From NCBI GenBank assembly GCA_003645215.1, contig QNEM01000057.1, forward strand, positions 1 through 9,808: a DNA stretch of 9,808 bases, in the 5' to 3' direction. Shown here one piece after another: positions 1 through 6,575 of this stretch. The notes under the pieces were generated by a model that had not been told where the DNA came from, did no database searches, and saw only the letters and a list, made by a program, of their open reading frames with translations. The position numbers and the translations under genes were made by a program. Each line of letters starts with the position of its first letter. The first letter of the stretch is position 1. The stretch comes from Gammaproteobacteria bacterium (GTDB lineage: Bacteria; Pseudomonadota; Gammaproteobacteria; Eutrophobiales; Eutrophobiaceae).

Positions 1-291
1 ATGAAGTGTTTATTGATTTGACTGGATGCTGGATCAAGCCCAGCATGACGAGTAATTATTTAATCAGTTAATTCATTCTATCTTTTCGTCATACTGGCGC
101 ATGCCAGTATCCAGTCAATATGAAGCGCTTATTGATCCGACTTGATGCTGGATCAAGCCCAGCATGACGAGTAATTATTTAATCAGTTAATTCATTCTAT
201 TTTTTCGTCATACTGGCGCATGCCAGTATCCAGTCAATATGAGGTGCTTATTGATTCGACTAGAGGCTGGATCAAGTCCAGCATGACGGGA
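1..291. repeat. Tandem array of 119-bp units made of paired hairpins
   Basis: Units run 1-119, 120-238 and a partial third from 239 to about 291. Units 1 and 2 differ at about 6 of 119 positions by eye. Each unit carries two palindromes: one with arms ATACTGGC/GCCAGTAT around GCAT (91-110 and 210-229), and one with arms ATGCTGG/CCAGCAT (also near 150-165, decayed in unit 3). Read from TCGTCAT to ATGACGA (86-170, and 205 to about 288) the segment is a larger inverted structure with matching ends, so the natural element is probably this palindrome plus an AT-rich spacer. The array starts at the window edge and may continue upstream. It lies just after the vpsP-like stop codon, so it could shape the 3' end of the operon transcript. 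Confidence 0.9.
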
Positions 292-306
292 TATTGTTTT
301 CAGTGT

Positions 307-1020
307 TTAATCAGATTTACGATCTTTGGTCAGATTTTTTGCACAGTACTGCACTACATAATCAATGTCTTCATGGATGAGACATACAAGTTCTAGTACA
401 CCATAATGTTTGCTTAATTTCAGGATATCAAAAGAATGTTTACGCTCTGCATGATGTAAACTTTTATCTATCATGTTCAGTACGAATTTTCTTTCATCAC
501 GTGTCAGTGAATTCCAGGAATGTAATCCTATATCAACAATCACGCGTTGTACGCCCGGTTCCCAGGCTCCTAGTTCGTCTGCTTTATGCAGGGCATAATA
601 AAATTCATCATCTGTCTCGCCCAGTCTGTATTTCACCAGGGCCAGATTCACCCATGCAAAGGGCCCGGTCGGCCTTAGTGAAATCGCTTGTTTATAATGG
701 GTATATGCCTCACGCCTGGAGGGCATGGCCTTTTCATTTTTGGGCGCGATATCCGCATAGCGCCCCTCTATTGCCAGTGCCAGATATTCATGGATATTCG
801 GGTTATCAGGATCATGTTTGAGGGCATAGGACAAATTCGCACGCAACTCATCCCAGTCATCATCATCCAGTTTTATCTTTTCAGAGCGCCATTTTTCTAA
901 AGTTATAAAAGAAGGTCTTGCGTAAATATCAGCCAGGCTCCAGCTAGCAGCAATATAGGCAAGATAAAGTAAACAGGGGATGGCAATGAGTGACAGCACC
1001 CGTGAAATAGTTAACTTCAT
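307..1020 (-). CDS. VpsP-like TPR membrane protein of exopolysaccharide biosynthesis
   Basis: A 237-residue protein with one N-terminal hydrophobic segment (about residues 9-28), probably an inner-membrane anchor or uncleaved signal, followed by a soluble helical region. Residues about 56-90 (W..L..NLSYAL..DPDNP) and 102-150 (AYTHYKQAISLRPTGPFAWVNLAL) look like tetratricopeptide repeats, suggesting a periplasmic protein-protein scaffold. Size, single anchor, TPR content and position after a Wzc-type gene match the VpsP family of Vibrio-type exopolysaccharide clusters, whose precise role is not well defined. The start codon is 3 nt past the phosphatase stop, with an AGG-containing ribosome site inside the end of that gene, so translational coupling is likely. 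Family assignment comes from recognition and context; no enzymatic motif is visible. Confidence 0.72.
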   Translation of the reverse strand: MKLTISRVLSLIAIPCLLYLAYIAASWSLADIYARPSFITLEKWRSEKIKLDDDDWDELRANLSYALKHDPDNPNIHEYLALAIEGRYADIAPKNEKAMPSRREAYTHYKQAISLRPTGPFAWVNLALVKYRLGETDDEFYYALHKADELGAWEPGVQRVIVDIGLHSWNSLTRDERKFVLNMIDKSLHHAERKHSFDILKLSKHYGVLELVCLIHEDIDYVVQYCAKNLTKDRKSD

Positions 1021-1023
1021 GTA

Positions 1024-1764
1024 CTACCTGGCCTGTGAAGAGTCAAAATGCATCTTTGCGATACTTGCCGGGCGGCTAATGACCATATCAGAGGCCTTCT
1101 CTTCACCCACTATTTTTGCAGCTTCCTGACGTGCTGGTTCCAGTTCCGGGCAACGTGCATATATGTTATGGGCATCACTGGCAATAATGCTTACCCAATC
1201 ACGTTTTAGTAATTCCACTGCACATTTTCTGGGGGCATCTTTGAATACGCCGGTCAATGTACCTGCTGTGATCTGAAGTAAACAACCCAGTTTGACCAAA
1301 GGAGTAATTTTCTCAATATTAGTCAGCACACTTTGATTACGTTCAGGGTGGGCAATTAATACGCGCACACCTCTATCCGCCAACCATTTAATCAAGTCTT
1401 CACTACCGGGCGGGATATGTGAATGCGGAAATTCAAGCAGGATTAACCGTTCACCTTCATATTCACCAAGCACCGGCAAAACATCATCATTTACCATATC
1501 GATAATGATGGGATCAAAACGGATTTCGGCTGCGAAGCTTATTTCAAGCGGGATTTCCTGCTCTTTAATTGCTGCCTTTAAATTATCAAAGACAGGCTTA
1601 ATAGTTGCCAGGGAATTGTCATAGCGGCCCGGTGTGATATGTGGGGTTGTTACGATGTTGCTAATACCGGCATTGGCGGCATGTCGCGCCATAGCCAACG
1701 ATTCTTCGATTGATTTTGGTCCATCATCAATACCCGGCAAGAGATGACAATGTAAATCAATCAT
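1024..1764 (-). CDS. PHP-family protein-tyrosine phosphatase, CpsB/YwqE type
   Basis: A 246-residue polymerase-and-histidinol-phosphatase (PHP) protein of the usual length for CpsB/YwqE. Metal-ligand motifs appear in order: HCH with D at residues 5, 7 and 14 (MIDLHCHLLPGIDDGP), TTPH with H42, E80, HPER with H139 and ASDAHN with D197 and H199. The family comprises cytoplasmic metal-dependent (typically manganese) phosphotyrosine phosphatases that dephosphorylate the tyrosine cluster of a co-transcribed bacterial tyrosine kinase. The gene immediately upstream encodes such a kinase with a tyrosine-rich tail, so it is the obvious substrate. Only 9 nt separate the kinase stop from this start and no strong ribosome site is visible, suggesting coupling. 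Many proteobacterial capsule loci instead use a low-molecular-weight phosphatase (Wzb). Confidence 0.9.
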   Translation of the reverse strand: MIDLHCHLLPGIDDGPKSIEESLAMARHAANAGISNIVTTPHITPGRYDNSLATIKPVFDNLKAAIKEQEIPLEISFAAEIRFDPIIIDMVNDDVLPVLGEYEGERLILLEFPHSHIPPGSEDLIKWLADRGVRVLIAHPERNQSVLTNIEKITPLVKLGCLLQITAGTLTGVFKDAPRKCAVELLKRDWVSIIASDAHNIYARCPELEPARQEAAKIVGEEKASDMVISRPASIAKMHFDSSQAR

Positions 1765-1773
1765 TAATTCAAT

Positions 1774-3966
1774 CTATTCGTCGCTGCCATATCCATAGTA
1801 GCTATGGTAATGGCCATAACGCGCTGATTTTTTGGGCGGACTCACCTGGTTCAGGATAACACCAACAATCGGGGCATCCACCTTCTGCAAACGTCTAATT
1901 CCTTCTTGTGCCAGTTGATAAGGTGTTGAGTCAGCCTTGACCAGGTAAATGACCTGGTTGACCAATTGGCTCAATATAATGGCATCACTAACAGAAACGG
2001 CTGGAGGAGAATCAATCACGATATGATCATACTTTGCCTTCAGTGCCTCCAGGCCCTGGGCAAAACGTTTGGAAGATAACATTTCCAGTGGATTAGGCGG
2101 GACTTTGCCGACAGGCATAACACTGATACGTTCTTCTTTAAATTCATGGGTCGCCTCTTCCAGGGTATGGGTTCCCAACATAAAATGGCTTAGCCCGGTA
2201 TTGTATACCTCCAGACCAAAGACCTCTTTAATAGATGGTCTACGTAGATCACAATCGATCAATAGAACATTGCCCATTTTTCCAAGCGCCAGTGCCAGAT
2301 TTACCGCAGTCATGCTTTTGCCTTCACCGGGGACAGATGAAGTAATCAGGATAACTTTTTGTTTATCATCGATGCCTGATAAAAGTATGCCGGAACGAAT
2401 GGTCCTGATATTTTCTGCAAACGGGGTATGGTTATTATCAGTGAAATATCGCAACAATTTGACATTCTTATTCATCCAGATTTTAATTTTAGGCAATATC
2501 CCGAGCACTGGAACTTGTAACCTTTCTTCAACATCCTGACCGTCTTCCATGGTGTTATCCAGGGCTTCAATCAAAAATGCAATCATGGTTGCAATCATCG
2601 TACTTAAAACCAGTGCAATTAAGATGATTAATGCTTTTTTTGGTTTGGCAGGTTTTGAAGGAAGCATTGCAGCGTCAACAACACGGGCATGGACCGGTTG
2701 GATATCGCTGACGGCACTGGTTTCCTTATAACGGTCCAGGAATGTTTGATAAATATCACGGTTGGCTTCAACATCGCGTTCAAGTGCCTGTAACCGGCTG
2801 CCCTTACGATTGATCTCACCGACATCACGTTTGGTGCGATTCATCTCACTGATCAGATGGCTTTCCTTGGCACGTGCTACTTCATATTCTCTTTTGATCG
2901 AGTCAATCACATTAAGGATATGACGATTCAAATTTTTAGTGGCAGTTTCCAGTTCGGATTTTGCCGCGATCATCAGGGGAAACTTGGGGCCATAACGTTT
3001 GCTGAATTCAGACACCTTGAGTTCCGCTTCAGACTTGGCCTCTCTGGCATTTTCCAGCCCAGCATTATTTACCACCGCGGGGATCGATCCAAAGGCTTCA
3101 ATGGGTTGTCCCTTTAATGCGGTAACCTGTCGATACAGGGTTTGTGCCTCAATTCGATTGCGCTTTGCTTGTACCAACTCCAGCGTGATCTCATCCAGTT
3201 CCTTTTCAGCCAGCGTATCAACACCGCCTAAATCGAGTAGCTTTTCCTTGTCACGAAAGGCCTGCAAACTTTTTTCAGATTTTTGCAGATCTATTTTCAG
3301 TTCAGCCAGCCTTGCCGTTAATGAACCCGTGGCTTTTTCTGTCATATCCAGGCGACCTTCCAGGTTACTATAGATATACAGATTGGCCAATGTATTCGGT
3401 ACAGTTGCGGATAATTCGGGGTCTTTGGACTCAAAGGTGACTGTGATCAACTGGCTATTACGAATGGGCGCAACATTGAGACTGCCCATGAATTTTGCAA
3501 CGATGCCATTACGAATGGCGTAGTCTGGCGCAATTTCATCATCGTCCATAATCCCCGCTGGCAACCATGAAATAACAGTCTGCAGTAGTCCTGGTTCCTG
3601 TTGTTCGGGATCATAATCCGGATGTTTGGGGATTTTTAATTTATCAATCACTTTTTCTGCCAGGTTGCGTGATTGCAGGATTTGATTCTGGGTTTCAAAG
3701 TATTCATCGATGGCACCAGGGATGCCGTACACCTCTTCGATAGAAACGACATTTTCTTCCTGTGATTCGATCAGTATAGTCACCGTAGCTTCATAAACAG
3801 GATCTATAGAAAAGACAACCAGCGTGGCTAGCAAAGTGAACAATATGCTAAAGCCCATGATCGACCACTTGTGAATAGACAAGATCCGAAAATATGCGGC
3901 CAGATCTATTTCATCATCTTGCGGACGTGTATTACTGCTGTGAATATTCGAATGTGGATGATTCAT
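1774..3966 (-). CDS. Wzc/VpsO-type polysaccharide co-polymerase with BY-kinase domain
   Basis: A 730-residue inner-membrane protein, the usual size for the fused proteobacterial form. A Wzz-type chain-length domain starts near residue 18, with transmembrane segments at about 35-54 and 445-467 around a large periplasmic coiled-coil region (about 210-420). A GNVR-like stretch (RLQALERDVEANRDIYQTFL, 391-410) and a proline-rich motif (435-442) precede the second membrane segment. The cytoplasmic kinase domain has Walker A GEGKS (547-551), Walker A' LLIDCD (568-573) and Walker B IVIDSPP (649-655). The tail holds five tyrosines (717, 720, 723, 724, 726), the typical autophosphorylation cluster. The protein should control polymer length and export together with the Wza-type protein encoded 9 nt upstream; the downstream PHP protein would reset its phosphorylation. 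Confidence 0.95.
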   Translation of the reverse strand: MNHPHSNIHSSNTRPQDDEIDLAAYFRILSIHKWSIMGFSILFTLLATLVVFSIDPVYEATVTILIESQEENVVSIEEVYGIPGAIDEYFETQNQILQSRNLAEKVIDKLKIPKHPDYDPEQQEPGLLQTVISWLPAGIMDDDEIAPDYAIRNGIVAKFMGSLNVAPIRNSQLITVTFESKDPELSATVPNTLANLYIYSNLEGRLDMTEKATGSLTARLAELKIDLQKSEKSLQAFRDKEKLLDLGGVDTLAEKELDEITLELVQAKRNRIEAQTLYRQVTALKGQPIEAFGSIPAVVNNAGLENAREAKSEAELKVSEFSKRYGPKFPLMIAAKSELETATKNLNRHILNVIDSIKREYEVARAKESHLISEMNRTKRDVGEINRKGSRLQALERDVEANRDIYQTFLDRYKETSAVSDIQPVHARVVDAAMLPSKPAKPKKALIILIALVLSTMIATMIAFLIEALDNTMEDGQDVEERLQVPVLGILPKIKIWMNKNVKLLRYFTDNNHTPFAENIRTIRSGILLSGIDDKQKVILITSSVPGEGKSMTAVNLALALGKMGNVLLIDCDLRRPSIKEVFGLEVYNTGLSHFMLGTHTLEEATHEFKEERISVMPVGKVPPNPLEMLSSKRFAQGLEALKAKYDHIVIDSPPAVSVSDAIILSQLVNQVIYLVKADSTPYQLAQEGIRRLQKVDAPIVGVILNQVSPPKKSARYGHYHSYYGYGSDE

Positions 3967-3975
3967 AAGATAAAT

Positions 3976-4542
3976 CTAGAAGAAGCTTTCTTCGACAATG
4001 ATAATATCGCCCGGCTTAATAAACTCATTAAGACTAACGGTACGCGGATTTGCATTTGGATTATCATCATTAATAATGCCAATCTTTTCCTTTGAGGCAA
4101 GTTCACTAAAGCCACCGGCAAGAGAGATTGCTTTGCGAACAGTGATCCCCGGTTGAAACGGAAAACCACCCGGTTCTTCCACTTCACCATTCACATAAAA
4201 CTGACGGTATTCAAGGATATCGACGGAAACTTTGGGATTAAGCAAATAGTCTCCTTTCAATTTCGATGTAATGAGATCTGCGAGCTGACCCGGTGTCATA
4301 CCGATGACTTTTATTTCACCAAAAAAGGCATAAGAGATCATACCTCGATCGCTGACCCTGGATTCAAGATAAAGAGTTTCTTCGTTATAGACCTGGATCC
4401 GTACCATATCCCCGGTACCTAAAGCATAATCAGCAGATTCGATTATGGCTGTCTCTGCAACTGCAAGTCCCGGACAAAAAACCAACGTGAGCAGAACCAG
4501 GATTGTCTGTAGGGAGCAGGTGAACTTTTCAGCTTGGAACAT
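3976..4542 (-). CDS. Wza/VpsN-type polysaccharide export protein, short form
   Basis: A 188-residue periplasmic or outer-membrane export protein. Residues 1-29 form a signal peptide ending AVA before E30. The Poly_export domain follows (about 37-112, beginning YALGTGDMVRIQVY), then an SLBB domain (about 113-165, YVNGEVEEPGGFPFQPG), closing with PGDIIIVEES. It is about half the length of E. coli Wza and lacks the long C-terminal part, including the outer-membrane helix. There is no convincing lipobox: Cys23 sits in LVFC, which fits poorly. Pore formation may therefore need the neighbouring beta-barrel protein (4778-6001); that is inference. The ribosome site is weak, but ATG 4542 is the only start giving a full signal peptide. 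Confidence 0.92.
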   Translation of the reverse strand: MFQAEKFTCSLQTILVLLTLVFCPGLAVAETAIIESADYALGTGDMVRIQVYNEETLYLESRVSDRGMISYAFFGEIKVIGMTPGQLADLITSKLKGDYLLNPKVSVDILEYRQFYVNGEVEEPGGFPFQPGITVRKAISLAGGFSELASKEKIGIINDDNPNANPRTVSLNEFIKPGDIIIVEESFF

Positions 4543-4572
4543 ACGTCAAATTTCTATGTGGAAAAAACTTAT

Positions 4573-4581
4573 ATTCTATCA
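4573..4581 (-). promoter_or_regulatory. Possible extended -10 promoter for the wza-like gene
   Basis: On the minus strand this reads TGATAGAAT, a TG-extended -10 box with 5 of 6 matches to TATAAT, about 30 nt before the start of the wza-like gene. No good -35 sequence lies at the right distance, as is common for extended -10 promoters. It would let wza, wzc, phosphatase and vpsP-like genes be transcribed independently of the beta-barrel gene, which is separated by a 74-bp hairpin repeat. Confidence 0.35.
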
Positions 4582-4663
4582 TGGAAATTGACGACTTAAC
4601 GCTGCAACAAGCCTGGCTTAGAAAATGATTAGAATTATGGAAAGTCTGAACAATTCATTTTAG

Positions 4664-4737
4664 TCGTCATTCTGGTGAATACCAGAATCTAGTCAAAACA
4701 ATTGTTTACTGGATGCTGGTATTCACCAGCATGACGA
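4664..4737. repeat. Solitary 74-bp long palindromic element
   Basis: The element runs from TCGTCAT to ATGACGA and folds as one long imperfect inverted repeat with arms of about 36-38 nt. Each arm holds a hairpin of its own (ATTCTGGT/ACCAGAAT around GAAT; ATGCTGGT/ACCAGCAT around ATTC). The centre is a perfect palindrome, AAACAATTGTTT (4696-4707). Outer sequences and layout match the units at 1-291, so it belongs to the same family with a different hairpin sequence. It sits between the beta-barrel stop (4778) and the wza-like start (4542), where the transcript could form a strong hairpin. It has no T-run, so it is not a classical terminator. Confidence 0.88.
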
Positions 4738-4777
4738 TAGAGATACTTAATCAGGATTCCTTAAATACTTACTGGAA

Positions 4778-6001
4778 CTACAGGGCTACATTCACAGACA
4801 GTTCAAAGAAATTACGGTCATAGTCGAGCAGGTTGATATTGGAATCACGTTCATCGTAGGTATAGCCACCGCTTATGTCTAACCAGCGTCGCATTTTATA
4901 GTTCACAGCGACTCCGACATTCCAGTAATCATCTTCTCGACCAGTGCCGGTATCAGGGTAGGTGTCTTCGGCATATCTGAAATCGACTGAAGAACTCAAC
5001 CTGGGTGATACTTTATGCCATTGATGCGTCCAACCCGCATCGACTGAATCTTCCTTGATGAAGTCCCCGAAACCGTTGGTTTCCAGGTAATCTCGCGAGG
5101 TATTCAGTGTGAAGATAGAGTATGTCCTCGGTCTCCATTCAACCCCGACTTCCCAGGTAAAGTCACCGTCATCATCTCGGCTACCAGAGTCAAAGTCTTT
5201 CTGAATATAACCAATCGTCGCTGTACCCGTGGTTTTAAACGTAGATTTCCAGGTCACACCAGCTAAAATTCTGTAAAGGTCACTGTCAAGGCTGGGGATC
5301 CCTGTTGCATCCTGATCATAATTAAAGTCAGTGAAACGACCTTCTATAAGCAATGAAGTCTTTGGCATGAGGCGGTAATAAAATCGGGCATTGGCATAGG
5401 TATCATCACGATCACGCACAAATGTTCTGGAACGGTGGTTGTCATAATCCTTACTGACGTAGCCAAGGTCAAGTTCACCACGGCCTTTCGATTTCTCGGT
5501 ACCATAGCGTCCGTTGCCTTCTATCATATAGTGGTGCCATTTGTCCGGCGTTGTTACCAGGTTACCTACGCCTTCTGATTGACCGGTACCCCTGTCGTCA
5601 TGGGATTTAAAATATTCACCCTGTATACCGACAAATGTACGTCTGGTTGGTGTGTATTCGTAACCTGTCTGTAAGCGGGTATCGAGATAGTCATCTTGTC
5701 CGCTACCTTCATAGGTCATAGATTCAAGCATGCTATCGATATAAAAACGTTTTTTATTATTCTTTATTTCGTAGTTAAGGTGAGGCGACACCAGTAGACC
5801 AAACGATTCAATCTCATTGAATGCTGAACGGGTGATGTTGTCATCATGAACGGTCTTCAGGGTAAGATCAGGATAGATACTACCGGGACCTATATTTTTA
5901 CCTTGAATTCCAAGTAATCCTTCTTCTGCGATGACTGAATTAGAAAGTAATACGCATGCCAGCAGCACACCTGATGTTTTGCCAGATATATTGATATCCA
6001 A
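4778..6001 (-). CDS. Outer-membrane beta-barrel protein of the exopolysaccharide locus (VpsM/BBP2_2-like)
   Basis: A 407-residue predicted outer-membrane barrel from the chosen start. The N-terminus is a signal peptide (about 1-25, ending SVIA before EEG). The mature part begins with SIYPDLTLKTVHDDNITRS, typical of the putative beta-barrel porin 2 (BBP2_2) family, and continues with alternating amphipathic strands and Asp/Gly/Arg-rich loops to a final strand FFELSVNVAL. Barrels of this family recur beside Wza and Wzc genes (VpsM and EpsL positions) and are thought to assist polymer passage or anchoring. I chose TTG at 6001 because AAGAAGGGA lies 5 nt before it and the resulting signal peptide has normal length. 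A GTG at 6052 in the same frame would add 17 residues and lacks a clear ribosome site. Confidence 0.85.
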   Translation of the reverse strand: MDINISGKTSGVLLACVLLSNSVIAEEGLLGIQGKNIGPGSIYPDLTLKTVHDDNITRSAFNEIESFGLLVSPHLNYEIKNNKKRFYIDSMLESMTYEGSGQDDYLDTRLQTGYEYTPTRRTFVGIQGEYFKSHDDRGTGQSEGVGNLVTTPDKWHHYMIEGNGRYGTEKSKGRGELDLGYVSKDYDNHRSRTFVRDRDDTYANARFYYRLMPKTSLLIEGRFTDFNYDQDATGIPSLDSDLYRILAGVTWKSTFKTTGTATIGYIQKDFDSGSRDDDGDFTWEVGVEWRPRTYSIFTLNTSRDYLETNGFGDFIKEDSVDAGWTHQWHKVSPRLSSSVDFRYAEDTYPDTGTGREDDYWNVGVAVNYKMRRWLDISGGYTYDERDSNINLLDYDRNFFELSVNVAL

Positions 6002-6006
6002 GTTGA

Positions 6007-6015
6007 TCCCTTCTT
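6007..6015 (-). promoter_or_regulatory. Ribosome binding site deciding a TTG start
   Basis: On the minus strand AAGAAGGGA is followed by TCAAC and then TTG (6001-5999). This is the only strong Shine-Dalgarno sequence near the 5' end of the beta-barrel gene and favours the rare TTG start over the in-frame GTG at 6052. Confidence 0.65.
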
Positions 6016-6134
6016 TGGTTAAATTCAAACTAAAAGCCCCGATTGCTTGCACGTGATAATAATTTAATTTTCAACTGGTTACCACAATAATATTGCGATG
6101 CACCCTCTTAGAACATTTAAAACTATACGAGTAA

Positions 6135-6164
6135 ATAATAGCATAATAGATTTAAAATTAACAA
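6135..6164 (-). promoter_or_regulatory. Possible sigma-70 promoter of the export operon
   Basis: On the minus strand TTGTTA (6164-6159) is separated by 18 nt from TATTAT (6140-6135), giving 4 of 6 and 5 of 6 consensus matches. It lies in a very AT-rich stretch (about 6055-6240) upstream of the beta-barrel gene, the natural place for the operon promoter. The predicted leader is about 130 nt. AT-rich DNA gives many chance -10 matches, so this is a candidate only. No gene is visible in 6002-6545; the rest of that stretch is repeat material. Confidence 0.3.
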
Positions 6165-6353
6165 ATAATTGTATCTATCTGTATTTATTAAATATTTTCA
6201 TGTTTTATTATGGTTTCCTGCGATATATGAGCAGGATAATTACGTCATACCGAGCACGCCCCGATATCCATTGAAAAAGTCCGCCTTACAGGCGGTCATT
6301 ATCTTACTGGATTCCGGATAATCCTTGAGGGATTTCCGGAATGACGAAGGGTA

Positions 6354-6377
6354 GGGCACTTGTGCCCAGCTTTTTTT
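6354..6377 (+). terminator. Terminator-like hairpin on the plus strand, no matching gene
   Basis: GGGCAC, a TT loop and GTGCCC are followed by AGC and seven T residues, a textbook intrinsic terminator shape for rightward transcription. No rightward gene ends here, so it is probably a fixed part of a repeat element. It could still block antisense transcription into the wzy-like gene. Confidence 0.4.
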
Positions 6378-6465
6378 GCCGTCACTCCCGCGCATGAAGG
6401 AATGACCGCCATGGAAGGTGGGAATGCAATAGAATTGCCTGGAGCAATTCATGTCCAGTCCTCGA

Positions 6466-6498
6466 TCGTCATACTGGCGCATGCCAGTATCCAGTCAA
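6466..6498. repeat. 33-bp copy of the array hairpin
   Basis: The 33 bases starting TCGTCATACTGG and ending CCAGTCAA are identical to 86-118 and 205-237 in the left-end array, including the ATACTGGC/GCCAGTAT hairpin. Similarity stops abruptly on both sides, which marks this as a half-element of the family dispersed about 6 kb away. Confidence 0.85.
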
Positions 6499-6543
6499 AC
6501 TATTAGATTTCCGTACATACGGAAATATCACCACGCAGATCTT

Positions 6544-6575
6544 CGTCATTCCCGCGTATGCGGGTGCCCAGAAGA
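6544..6575. repeat. Palindromic repeat overlapping the wzy-like gene end
   Basis: GTCATTCCCGCG, then TATGCGGG and TGCCCAG form a hairpin with arms CCCGC/GCGGG around GTAT, bounded by the GTCAT and CCAG words of the common repeat type. The stop codon and last nine codons of the wzy-like gene lie inside it. Confidence 0.8.

Larger units (their letters stand above)
6240..6543. repeat. Mosaic of short palindromic repeats
   Basis: This stretch has no credible gene and is packed with hairpins: CCGCCT/AGGCGG (6281-6295); a long stem from ATTCCGGA to TCCGGAAT (6311-6342) flanked by ACTGG and GACG; GGGCAC/GTGCCC (6354-6367); GTCACTCC/GGAATGAC (about 6381-6405); and ATACTGGC/GCCAGTAT (6471-6490). GTCAT and CCAG boundary words recur, as in the palindromic repeats elsewhere in the window. 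It looks like successive insertions of related elements downstream of the wzy-like gene. Confidence 0.75.

Noticed and set aside
1..291. CRISPR array
   Set aside because: The units are contiguous 119-bp near-identical copies without unique spacers, and no cas genes are nearby.
501..821. 106-codon plus-strand reading frame
   Set aside because: Lies wholly antisense to the vpsP-like gene; no domain, signal peptide or ribosome site supports it.
2069..2539. 156-codon plus-strand reading frame
   Set aside because: Antisense to the conserved kinase domain of the Wzc-type gene; its composition reflects the complementary coding strand.
2999..3373. 124-codon plus-strand reading frame rich in serine
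   Set aside because: Antisense to the coiled-coil region of the Wzc-type gene; the serine richness mirrors that gene's codons on the opposite strand.
6240..6482. 80-codon minus-strand frame downstream of the wzy-like gene
   Set aside because: Composed entirely of palindromic repeat material with no coherent protein features.
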